Shown one piece after another: positions 1-10,369 of a stretch of DNA of 64,000 bases. Numbering within the stretch: position 1 is the stretch's first letter; each line of letters begins with the position of its first letter. The position numbers were made by a program, and so were the translations under genes. The notes beneath the pieces are model-generated. The model was not told the DNA's origin and searched no databases. It saw only the letters and a program-made list of their open reading frames with translations. Origin of the DNA: Rhynchonema sp. JSB1_4 (taxonomy: Eukaryota; Nematoda; Chromadorea; Monhysterida; Xyalidae); contig JASAMV010008138.1 in assembly GCA_030248065.1 (NCBI GenBank), positions 24,079 through 88,078 of the forward strand. The letters are read 5' to 3'.

Positions 1-85
1 GCACAATTCACATTGCGCGTCAATTTCACCTGTTGAATCGTAGTGTTTCTAGAATGCCCTAATGTCGAACGGTGGTGCCCCGCAG

Positions 86-1964
86 GTATCATCAGCAATG
101 CACTACATGGAGGAGTCAAATGTGGTGCATCTCGACCTGCGCACGAGTAACGTAATGATCGGCAAGTTGGAGTATTCCATAAGTGACGCGGGACTGCGCG
201 TGCTCACACGGATACCGATCAAAATAGGCGACTTTGGACAGTCAAAGATGCTCTTCAAGGACTATTACGACATTCTGCATCGAGGTTAATATGGCTCTGT
301 TTTGACGCTTGTTCATGTCACCCAGATTGTACTCGAGCTTTGCGGGACTTGGTCAATGCGAAGCAAAGAATACCATGAAACGGGTGTTGAAACACTCGAC
401 CAATTCCACAAGTTCACATTTGAGCTGGTCGCAGAGTCGCACATGTGGTTAACGACCGTCGAGTATCTTTGCAGCGCAACTGGCACCACCGCCATCCGAC
501 GCAGACCCGTCCGCTGAAGCGCCCATGCCTCCGCCCGAGCAGGAGCCCTTCAAATTGATGCTCCGTTGGACAGCACCCGAAGTGATGATGTATCGGAACG
601 ATGAGGAGGAGGAGATTCATCCGGTCATACACGAAAAGTCGGATGTCTGGTCGTTCGGGTTGTTGGCCGTTGAAACGTTCAATCATGGCAAGATGCCATA
701 TCTCGGTCAGTTCAGATCAGGTAGACCCAGACGCTAGAAGGGGACTGCAAGTGGAAATTGTTGGGAAGCGGGTATCCGACCAAAAAGAAAAAGTCCAATA
801 TTAGAACCCCGGGGGATGTATGTGGAAAACTCCGGTACGTGTAGTCAGCTGGCCACTTATGTAGCATCGATCGTGAGTAAGGTTGTCGAAACGTTGCTGT
901 CATGTCACACCATTGGCTGGTGCTACGATCGTCGCCGTGTGGCAGTGTACCCGTACTGTATAAACATATAGGGTGGAATTTTCAAACGAAAGGTCAGTGG
1001 CGAAATAAATTGAAAGGCTAAAAAAAACTCCCCCCCCCCCACCAAAAAAAACCCAAAAAAAAAAAAAAAAAAAAAAAATTCAACAAAAACCCATAATTAT
1101 CCATTACTCGAAGCGAAGCATGAATCAAACATTCAATCTTGCAGATGTGTGGCCGGCGGACGTGAACGTGCTGCCCGATCAACTGCTCTCGTACTTGGAA
1201 AGTAAGACACACACGCACAGTCAAACAACATTCGCATTCCAACTGCTCCAATTCTCTATCAAATGTAATGTTTCACACTGACAATCAGGTTCGCGTCACA
1301 GCAAGCCCGACGAGATGCCAACAGCGTTGTACGACGTTCTGTGCACTGCGTGTTGGCAGTTTGATCCCGTTGAGCGACTCACGTTCGGACAATTGACCGA
1401 AACGCATCTGAATCAGGTTAGAAGTGGCACTACACCTTCACCGATGATGGCCTGGTGTACCTCCGAGCCGTGATCGTCACAAGCTCGCGTTAAGGACCAA
1501 TCAGTGATCCTATTGTCCGGTTCTGTTTGATGAAATCCAGTTCCACATGGGTCATCGTCAATGATACCAAGCGACACGAGGGTTATTACACAGAAGGAAA
1601 TGCACTATCAGTGCAGTACAGTGTTGGTCTGTTTCGTTCTGCTCTCTCACAGTGACCGAGGCGCCAGTGCTCGTCAGTGCGAACGCCTTTGGCAAATGTT
1701 CCTCCACGAAAGCACGGCTGCAGAGAGGCGAGGGCAGAACCACTGCAAGCAGTGCACTGGCAACACTTCCTAATTCGAGCTATGTGCATTCATTACCCCA
1801 TTTGACACGCGCAGATCTATGACGAAGAGCAATACAAGGATCAATACGATTCGGGCAGCGAAATTGACGAAGACGAGTTTGACGATGGGTACTACCCCAA
1901 TACGGACACGGTGAGCAGCAGCAGTCGCAGTTACTCGGCCAGAGAGTATGATGACGACATGTGA
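86..1964 (+). CDS. Tyrosine-kinase-type protein kinase, 3' part (5' end outside window)
   Basis: Five spliced exons fit in frame: about 86-284, 475-705, 1145-1201, 1289-1416 and 1815-1964 (TGA at 1962). The 5' edge of the first exon is uncertain because an in-frame stop lies at 41-43. The protein shows the C-lobe of a protein kinase: catalytic loop HLDLRTSNVMI, Mg-binding DFG in GDFGQSK, activation-segment end RWTAPEV, and the DVWSFGLLAVE helix. The RW.APE and SDVWSFG motifs are those of tyrosine kinases. Exons 3-4 carry the last helices (CWQFDPVERLTFGQL). The final exon is an acidic, Tyr-rich tail ending EYDDDM. The usual HRD arginine is leucine (HLD). The N-lobe and any receptor part are missing, so substrate and subfamily cannot be given. 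Phosphotransfer to tyrosine is inferred from family motifs. Confidence 0.8.
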
Positions 1965-2395
1965 TTTTGATCTTGCTTTTAGACTGTCCATTGCTGTAGT
2001 TTGTCATCATTTCGTTCTATTTATGGGCAAAAGATTGCTACATACAGTATACCCGTGTGTTCGTCAACGCAAATCGTCAACTCGGTCGTCAACTCAAGCA
2101 GCCCTGAATGAGCGCGAATGGCATCAGGGCTGAGTTGACCTTGTGCGTTGGAGACATGAAACCCAAAACATGGGCTGCTTGAAATTAGAGCGGGTTCAGA
2201 GCAGCAGTCGATGGTTTCTGCACCTACTGTTCCGAATATAATGTAGGTGCGATAGCATCACGACTGGAAAAAAATTGCTCGGATTTTTTTCAGTTGTGCA
2301 TATGGAGTACAAACGTTTTTGTGCACTTCATAATTATTGCACGATTTAATTAGTGAATACAGAAATATGTACATTACAATGTATGTAATTATACA

Positions 2396-2401
2396 AATAA
2401 A
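2396..2401 (+). promoter_or_regulatory. Poly(A) signal AATAAA, kinase gene
   Basis: A canonical AATAAA lies about 430 bp downstream of the kinase stop codon, before the convergent gene that ends at 2694. It is a plausible 3' processing signal; no transcript evidence is available. Confidence 0.4.
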
Positions 2402-2693
2402 GTGACCATTCCATGCAATACAAAATAAGACTGCAACTCGAAGATTTTCACTGTCTAATAATGCTCAGAGATTCAAAACTTTGTCACAATTCTCATAGAA
2501 CATGCAAACCGGTAAAATTCCACCATGGAGGTCAGAAAATTTTTTACCTGTGCAAGGCTGAGTCGATTGTAATCAACGTCTCATCGAGTCAAATCTCGAA
2601 GGTCTGCTAAGTGCGCAAAAGATATGTACCGCAGTGGAATTCAAAACCGAAACACGGTGTTCGTAAACGGCAACAACAACACGTCATAAATGC

Positions 2694-3868
2694 TCAACAC
2701 CATTTCCTAACTGGATCACTTCTGATTCGATTCTGTGCCTCCACACATTGCCAGTATTTCTTCATTCTTTCCAGAACATTCTTTCTTGGTATTCTCTCTA
2801 GTTCGACACATTCGGGCGCCAAAATCTTGTTGATGCCGAGTCCGGTCTTGGCGTCAGCACAATAACAATCGCAATACGGCTGTGCCGCACTGCAGTGACA
2901 TTGTTTGCGCTTGAAGGCACCTGTGAAACATCAGATGACGGTTATGGTGAATGAGAGAAGACTAGCCCGGGCGAAAACCGTCACCAAAGATAGTATAAGT
3001 CATTGGGGAGTCAGCAAAACTACCCAGGGCACCCCTGCATTACCGAGCAGCCGTGTACGAATTTACCTACAACTCGACTAAATTTTGGAATTCAACTGCT
3101 GCTTGCGGGAACGTGAGCCCGTATCAACTGTTAATCTAACATGCGTGCCTGGTTTTGCAAAATTTTGGCCACAGGAGGTGTCCACGTCTAGCTGCCGAAA
3201 GTGTGGACAATTGGCAGTTTTGAGACCACCAGGCCGGTTTCGGGTTGATGTTTCAATGCAAGGTTTCCCACCTGACTTGGTGCACTCAGGCATGTACGGC
3301 ACGATGTCCCTTTGCTCATCGATCGGTTTCAACATTTCGTCGTGAAGAATGTTTTTCCCATCAACATATTGTTGCTGACATTTGCTCAGCTTGATCACCG
3401 CGTCTGCAAACATTGTGGCGAAATTCGTGCCGTAAACACTTCAATCGTGGACAATTCAGTTCAAGGCCTGTTCATCTACGTACTTTGTTATCATGCCCAT
3501 TCTGATTCCGACAATCAACAGAAATCATCATAATACAACTAGTCAGGTACGTTATTTACATATCCATTCGTGCACCAACCGGGTCTGCAGAATGCGAACA
3601 GGGCTCGTTTCGAGAACGGGAATGGCTGAGTACGGTAACGACCGGTCTTCTGATCGATGCAGAAACATTCAATGTGATTCTTGCCCTGACACGACATGCC
3701 CTCCATGCGCGATTCTAAATGTGTCAAACTTTGTTTTCGCTCAAAAAATATATGATCCTCCACATGTGTGCAAGAAACGTACTGCCCTTTAATTTTTTTT
3801 CTCAAATTTCAAAAATAACCTGATCTGCATTTGATCGAAAACAGCAGGATCATAATTATGAGCCGCAT
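2694..3868 (-). CDS. Small secreted protein with thyroglobulin type-1 domain
   Basis: Four minus-strand exons join in phase: 3820-3868 (ATG at 3868), 3643-3714, 3272-3403 and 2694-2920 (TGA at 2694), giving 159 aa. The start was chosen because it opens with a signal peptide, MRLIIMILLLFSIKC. The C-terminal two thirds form a thyroglobulin type-1 domain: KCQQQY, then YMPECTKSG, then KRKQCHC, and the CWCVD-like core written here as CDCYCAD, closed by APEC. Upstream of it MSCQGKNHIECFCID looks like the second half of another repeat whose first half is gone. Tg1 domains in small secreted proteins often inhibit cysteine cathepsins or bind extracellular partners; that role is inferred. It converges on the kinase gene. 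An in-frame ATG further upstream in the first exon would bury the signal peptide and was not preferred. Confidence 0.75.
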
Positions 3869-3928
3869 CAAATTTCCGCCATTCATGGGATTATGATGAA
3901 AATCCTTTTTGTTTAGCATTTCGTCGAT

Positions 3929-4929
3929 CTAATGAACAGTATGAAAGGAAGTAAAAGTGACTGAATGTTTTCCCCATGGTGTTTCATTTGATTCTCTTCG
4001 TTTGTGCTTGTGAGTGTCTGGCATCATCAACACCGTAATTATCGTACTTTGTACCCGTGCCTGTCTCGTATCACTGCTGGTGCGCATCAAAACGCCATAA
4101 ACAGCTTGTGCGAAACAAGGAAGGAAAACTCAATAACCTGACCTGTAGTCACTTTTCTGTACCATTTTAGATAGCCCAAGCTGCGCGGTAAAAATGTGCC
4201 AGACTCGATAGACATTGAAAAAATGCGCAAAACGTGACTTGAGCACATAAAAACGGAGATGTAACCTTATCAGACGTTTGAGAATAATCAGTATGTCAGC
4301 ACAGGGGAAAGGATTGGAGACAGAAAGCATATGTGATGACGTGGGGAACTTGCATGTTCGATCAATTTTCTGTCCCATATTTTTCTGATTGATCTCTAAA
4401 GGTGTTTATCAGCGGTGTGTTTTTGTTGCTGAGTGCACAGTCTGGCTGCTTGTTTGTTACACGAAACGAGAGTGAAAATCACTGTCTCAGCACCATTTCA
4501 CGGTCACATGGCATGGCTTCAGATTAGGTTACTGTAGGCGGCAGTAGCATTATCCGATGAATCATCTATAGCAGAAACGGATTATCAACAATTCATTTAT
4601 TATTAGTTTCTCCGCGTCTTTGTCCTGGTTTCTCCGCATATTAATCGTGTCGGCGCTTGCAATTTGGGGCTTCTTGCGATGGGTAAATCACGTTGATGCC
4701 CCTGATAAGACTGCAGACTTTCTAATCGCCTATAATTTGCATAACAACGTCGCTGCAGTACGGAAGTCTGGGTGTCTTTCTCACTGTCTGCGTCTGCGAT
4801 CGCGTTTTCTGTTCGCACGGCAAGCCGCAAAACATTGTTGATCAGCTGATCTGCCAACGTGAGTCGAGAATTGATAAGTTCACATTACATTTACAGATAG
4901 GTATGTATCCTGTCATTGTGCGTCATTTA
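3929..4929. other. Intergenic, no gene seen
   Basis: Only short open frames without family motifs or paired splice sites were found between the Tg1 gene and the first hAT element. This stretch should hold the promoter of the minus-strand Tg1 gene, but no specific element stands out. Confidence 0.4.
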
Positions 4930-5394
4930 CAGGGTTGGGCAAAAAACGTCAGGGTCGTTTTTCGTTTTTTTTAAATCCTGAATTTCCTTGATTTTCCCTG
5001 ATTTTGCAGGGAAAGCACCCTGATTTTCAGTGAAAATCAATTTTTTTTGTCCCATTTTTTCAAAAAATTTTCGACCAATTTTTACTTTGTCGAGATACGT
5101 CGATACACGGAGTTTGAGTTTCAATGATGACCCCGGCCAAAGTTGGTCCCATGATCCGGGTTTGATATGGGATGTTAACAACTCGCTAGAAAAGGGTTGA
5201 AACCCGTTTATTTTGCCTCAGAACACATAGAATTACCCCATTTAACCACGTTTTCTTCCCAACAGGAGCGTTTTCCGACTTTTTCAGGTCATATTTCGGC
5301 CATCTGCGCGTTTTTAAAACAAAAAAAGGTTTTCTTAAAAAAAACTTTTTAAAAAAAACGATTTTTTGAAAAAAACGTTTTTTGCCCAACCCTG
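4930..5394. mobile_element. Non-autonomous hAT element, family A copy 1
   Basis: A 465-bp element is bounded by inverted termini CAGGGTTGGGCAAAAAA and its complement, with a perfect 8-bp target duplication GTCATTTA on each side (4922-4929 and 5395-5402). CAGGG-type ends with 8-bp duplications are diagnostic of the hAT superfamily. No transposase is encoded. The inside is rich in A and T runs. A diverged relative lies at about 60574-61062, and two copies with the same ends but a different interior lie at 32523 and 50784. Confidence 0.9.
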
Positions 5395-6999
5395 GTCATT
5401 TATACATCACTAAATGAAATCTCTAAAATGTCGTGTGTTTATTGTTGCCGACCATCGCAGCAAATAATAATAATAATGAAGTTATTTAATAAAATTGGCA
5501 TTTATTTTCAGTAAAATCCGAAACGGTTAACTTGCCGGTTTTGGATTCAATTTTGATTTACGCAAATTCCGTTGCTTGATATAGAAAGTTCATCAACAAC
5601 AATCCCACAATGCTTCTCAAGCCATTGGTTGAGCTTGGTTGGCGCCCACGGTGGTTTATCGGTTTGTTTTCAACAGTTGTTGTTTTGACTTCCGTGTGAC
5701 CTAAAAATGTCCACTCGGGGACAAACTGGGTCGCCTATATCTCCCCAATCTTTATTTTCTGCCAAAGTGTGTTTTTCACGTGCATTTCGCTTGTCTGTCT
5801 GTGGGCAAAGGCAGCATTTCAGATTTTGGGTCTTCACAAGCACGGAGAAATTCGACTGCTCTCGTATTCAAAGCTGGGGGAAATTTAGTTTTAAGCATTG
5901 GAATTTGTACGGGGCTGATAGCCCGACTTGTTGTTTGTAAATTTTCAAAGTACGAACCGGCAACGGGAAATGCAAAGAATCCATTTGCTTTGAAAATATG
6001 TGCCAGGTTCGTGCGGCCTGCCAGGTTTCGAACAAATTCATTCAAGCCAAAATGTGCCAACGAAGGCGCCATTGTATGCCCTTTTCTTGTTCCACGATTG
6101 CGTTGCCCGATCAATTCGGGCCCTACGAGAGGTTTACTTTCAAATGCACTTATTGTTAGGTTTGGGCTTACACAAAGCGTGTTGATAGGGGTGAGGGTAG
6201 CCTACGCTAAGCCTAACCCTGAAAGTGAACTGTCTGGCCGAGCCCCAATTGACCGGACCCCTCGGCCCCCCTTTCTAGGAGAATATTGTCAATAGTACCC
6301 TTCTGAACATATCTATTTTTGGAGGCCTGGTTTTCGTCGCTGAATCCTTGTGACGCTCAAATTCGTTGCTATGCTGATTTTTATTATGCTCCCACGCTCC
6401 TGAGGCACATGCATTTGATGGAACACACACCTTTATACAACAATCTGTCATGAACTTTCAGGAAGTTTCTTTCGAAAGGTGACCGACCTTATTGGAACAC
6501 GCTTTCTAATAACCATACTTGTTAATATGCAACCACGTGACAGTCTCTGTTCGTGCCATCTTGGCTCACTGCCATTGCACCCCTCGTGTTTGCAGGTGCG
6601 CGCATGTTTTGGTGTACAAGTTCTTGTACTCAATAACCCTACATATACATACATATACAGTATGTATAATTTATTATACGGAAAGCATTTGCGGTTGCTC
6701 GTTACACAGAGGAAATCACTGCCCCGTCATCAATTTACGTCAACGCGCTCAAAATTGGCTTAACCACGTGGCCGCTTGCACATGATGTTTATTATAGCTG
6801 TCTGTAAAACCGGAGGGTAATTCTATTATTTAGATGGCCAATTACACTATATACCTTTGCGTGTTACGCGGATCATTTCGGAGCTGCAAGCACCTAGCCC
6901 TGCGTTGGGTTTGCACATGCGCTTACTTTGGTTCAACACACCTGCATGTCCCATGGTTCTGTCCGAGCGAACGACGATTTAACAAAAAAACACCACTTA
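5395..6999. other. Intergenic, no gene supported
   Basis: Several open frames up to 171 codons exist (5780-6295), but they overlap each other on both strands and show no recognised motif. No paired splice sites with matching phase were found. A gene cannot be excluded. Confidence 0.35.
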
Positions 7000-7281
7000 G
7001 GGCTCCACCAGATAGACCCGAAACCCGAAACATAATTTTTTTCTATGTCCATGTTTCGGGTTTCGGGTTTTGAAAAAAAACCGAAACCCGAAACATAAAG
7101 CACGATAATCGAAAATGTTTCGGTCTTGCCACTTGTAGCTGACGTGAACAACTTATACAGTCAGTCGAAACATTTTCGATTATCATGCTTCGTGTTTCGG
7201 GTTTCGGGTTTTTTTTCAAAACCGAAACATGGACATAGAAAAAATTTATGTTTCGGGTTTCGGGTCTATCTGTTGGGGCCC
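7000..7281. mobile_element. Foldback MITE, TTA target duplication (PIF/Harbinger-like)
   Basis: Two arms of about 120 bp are inverted copies of each other around a short loop. The ends read GGGCTCCACCAGATAGACCC and the complement of GGGCCCCAACAGATAGACCC. The element is flanked by TTA at 6997-6999 and 7282-7284. The arms are built of repeated GGGTTTC/GAAACCC units. A 3-bp TWA duplication with GG-starting termini is typical of PIF/Harbinger MITEs; superfamily assignment is inferred because no transposase is present. Confidence 0.7.
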
Positions 7282-7762
7282 TTAGACACTATAATAGGGT
7301 TTGTTCAGTTTGATCAAGAGCCAATGTCTTCTAAGATTTATGTATGGATGACTGGACAAGACACAGCACGTACGTCTCACTCACCACAACTGTCCCAGAC
7401 GGCGAGCTCTGCTTGCAACCAGACTGTTATATCCGTACTTCACACTTTATGCTCCAAATTGGTTCCACAGGGCATCCTTATTGTTGTGGTGCGCAACGAG
7501 CAAAGGAACTAACTTTTTGTTTATGACGTCAGAAGCGATATATTGCTCTTTGCGAATCCCAGGACACGTGCAGTTTGGTTACGGTACCTATTACATATGA
7601 CCCATGTAGTACTGTAGCTTAGGCGCAAAATGTCGCCAATATGCATCGTGTCATAGTATGTTATATGGTCTTGTGAAACATCAGCACTGCTTGTGATCAA
7701 CTGATTGCTCATTTATCAGGCGACAATCTGTTTTCATTTAACGAGGCGCCACTCTGACCCAG

Positions 7763-7820
7763 CACGTGGCCCGTTCACGTGGTCAAATTTCTGTTATCAA
7801 ACAGCTGCATTCATCACGTG
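7763..7820. promoter_or_regulatory. Cluster of three CACGTG E-boxes upstream of the hormone gene
   Basis: CACGTG occurs at 7763-7768, 7776-7781 and 7815-7820, 165 to 223 bp upstream of the hormone start codon. A TATA-like ATTATAAAAT sits near 7960. CACGTG is the classical palindromic site of bHLH and bHLH-PAS factors. Three copies in 58 bp are unlikely by chance and may form the promoter. Confidence 0.45.
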
Positions 7821-7985
7821 AAGCCTGTGACGGTGACGTGTAGTTGTTTTGAAACAGCTAGAAGTCTTTATCCGAAAGCCGCCCACACGTTCTATACTGT
7901 GAGTTTGGTTTGAAAGCAATTACATCATCGACGTTATCATTCAGCAGCATTCGCACACAATTATAAAATCGCAATCAACACGAGA

Positions 7986-9188
7986 ATGTACGGGCTAATC
8001 GTGTCAGTGTTCGTGTTCTATCAATACTTGACCAATTGCAATGTCAACGCCAATGAGCATCAAGTGCACCAACAATTACGTACCAACAGCGCGCCGCCTT
8101 GCTTCGTCAGGCAATACAACTTCACTGTTGAACCGGTCGATGAGAATGGGCTCAGGTGCAGGGGTGAGATCAGTGTGAACGCCTGCTATGGAGCGTGTGA
8201 AACATTTGAGGTCAGTTACATTTATATGATGTATACATATGTATGACGTTTTGTTATTTTTGAACCACGGGGCGAAGTTAATGTTAGACAGTTAGTTAGA
8301 TAATTGAAAGTGGTGGGCATGATTACGATACAAACAGTGGTTGTGTGTGTGTGTGTCTGTGGGACCAATGTGGGCACCACATTAAAGCAGGCACGTGTGG
8401 TGACACTCCCTTCACTCACCGACCACCTAGTGCCATTGAGCGTACAACTTGCGGATGATGCAAAATTTTCAAGGTTAACACGGGGTTTGCCACAATAATT
8501 TTCCCACAAAGAGGACAGGCTGGCGTATATCGACACAATCATGTACTCAATCAAATAAAACACCACAGCACACACAAACCATAACTTCAGTTCGGCACGC
8601 ACCAATTCCCCGCACGCCAAGGTTCGTACCATCGTTGTTTGCACGACGTGACGCGACAGAAAGTGATCACGCTGACAGACTGTGACGAGGGATTCGATGT
8701 GCACATGAGGACATACACCATACTCGAGGCGGTCACTTGTGCTTGTCAGAAGTGGGTGTTGTTCATTTTGTTTGGCTGATCGTTTACTGGTTTACACAAA
8801 TGCACTCAACTGACACTGAAACAACACCACAAAGTAGGTTGCAGAATGCGTGCCGAACAGTTCGCAAGACTTATCATCCTCAAGGTGGTTTTACTGCAAG
8901 CAAGCTATGCGGCTATGTAGATGCCCTTACCTTGTTCACGGACGGTGCACCAATCTGTGCATACAGTACATCATTGAAAACGCAGTTGTATGTAGTAGTT
9001 CACAATGATTTCATCATAGCTAACATATTTGCAGATGTGATAGTACGCTGACGCAGTGCACATCAAAGCGCAGTGGTGATACGACAACAAAGCGCAACGG
9101 CGTTTTCGGCAATTTTGTGCAACCTGCCACCAATCGAAGAGTCGACAAACTGAGAGCATTCCTAAAACAAAAAATATATTGGGACTGA
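7986..9188 (+). CDS. GPB5: Glycoprotein hormone beta-5 (thyrostimulin beta subunit) homologue
   Basis: Three exons join in phase: 7986-8210, 8591-8751 (donor GTGGGT) and 9035-9188, giving 179 aa. The first 25 residues are a signal peptide (MYGLIVSVFVFYQYL). The mature chain has ten cysteines, the number of GPB5 rather than the twelve of vertebrate gonadotropin betas. It shows the cystine-knot signature CYGAC (CxGxC), the middle part FPARQGSYHRC, TLTDCDEGF, and the closing ILEAVTCACQKC. One N-glycosylation site (YNFT) precedes the knot. GPB5 pairs with GPA2 to form thyrostimulin, a secreted hormone acting through an LGR-type GPCR; the partner is not in this window. The last 45 residues after TQC form a basic tail unlike the compact vertebrate protein. 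The start is set by the signal peptide. Confidence 0.9.
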
Positions 9189-10369
9189 CTTGATAATACA
9201 AATTATGTGTCCTTGTCTTGTACATAATATCACACTTGTTACGACTCAAATAATGTATGTTGCATATGATGTACTATTTTCTGTAGTTTTATTTCATCAT
9301 TTTCTTAGTTTCGTTCCCAATATGGTGATTTGTCAACATCGGGTTTTTCACACACTGAACAGGAGTTTCCGACAAAAGAAGGACAACCTACAATAAGGAA
9401 CACATATGCTCAAAAGATCTGTTGATCATCTGATCAAAAAATTGATTTCTTGTCATTTTGTACAAACTTATGGTTCGTTTCATTGTTGTTGTTGTTTTGT
9501 GCCTGTTGGTCCTACTACGATCTCGATACAATAATATCCCGACGAAGTCCTAATTGATATTGAAAAAAAGAAAGAAAAATCTTTGATAAAACTGTAAAGT
9601 TGCAGTCAACATTTCATAAACGTTTCACCTGAAGTTTCACCAGCAATATATTCCAAAAAAAGAGCACGGTGAAAATCTGACAGAACGACTCAATCAGCAT
9701 CAGAACTTTGACCCGCGCTCCACCAGTGGTTTACACGACGAAAAGAACAACATCCATAGTGCCAAAATCTGCTCGCGAGACAAAAATGTGAACATATCTT
9801 GCAGGTTGACTGCACAAACACAGAAATCACAGTGCAGTATTTGAGACACACAAAAGCACTGGAACGTTGATTTGTGGAAATACGAGAAAACGGCTGGAGC
9901 CGGTCCCACCGACAAGTGCAGTGCATGAATTAACAGAGTTGTTTTGTGGTAAGGTTGGGGGTCGTAGCTCATTATCGGATGGCAAGTTTGCGAGGCATAG
10001 GCGTCAACGGAGACCACGATCGGTATGGAATGGCTGTGGGTTACGGTAGACACGCTGATGTGCTAAGGCAGCCGTCTTTGCCATCAGCCATCTGCCAACA
10101 ATCAACGAATTACGTTCCCCCAAATTGATCTGACAAGCAGAGAACCTCTTACAAGAATAAATCGCCATAAAAACAGTTTAGGGATGCACAAGACTGCAGT
10201 AGTTATGTTGCGTGCTGTGTTTAAATAACAAAATTCACTGACGTAATAGAAGCTCTGCACAGGGAAAAATAAGACAAGACAGAACTCCTTGTCCATACAT
10301 ACACAGATTATACAAACAAATGAACAAACCGAGATAAGAACTCGATCCGAATCAATGCAAATGTACAAA
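9189..10369. other. Convergent intergenic spacer, no gene seen
   Basis: This stretch lies between the 3' ends of the plus-strand hormone gene and the next minus-strand gene and should hold both 3' UTRs. Open frames at 9690-10130 show no motif or splice structure. Confidence 0.4.

Noticed and set aside
1018..1251. Possible gene with poly-Phe/Gly on the minus strand
   Set aside because: Translation of A- and C-runs inside a kinase intron, overlapping a coding exon on the other strand.
5780..6295. 171-codon plus-strand open frame
   Set aside because: No motif, no splice context, overlapping frames on the other strand of similar length.
8341..8360. GT microsatellite as a regulatory element
   Set aside because: Short simple repeat in a hormone-gene intron; no evidence of function.
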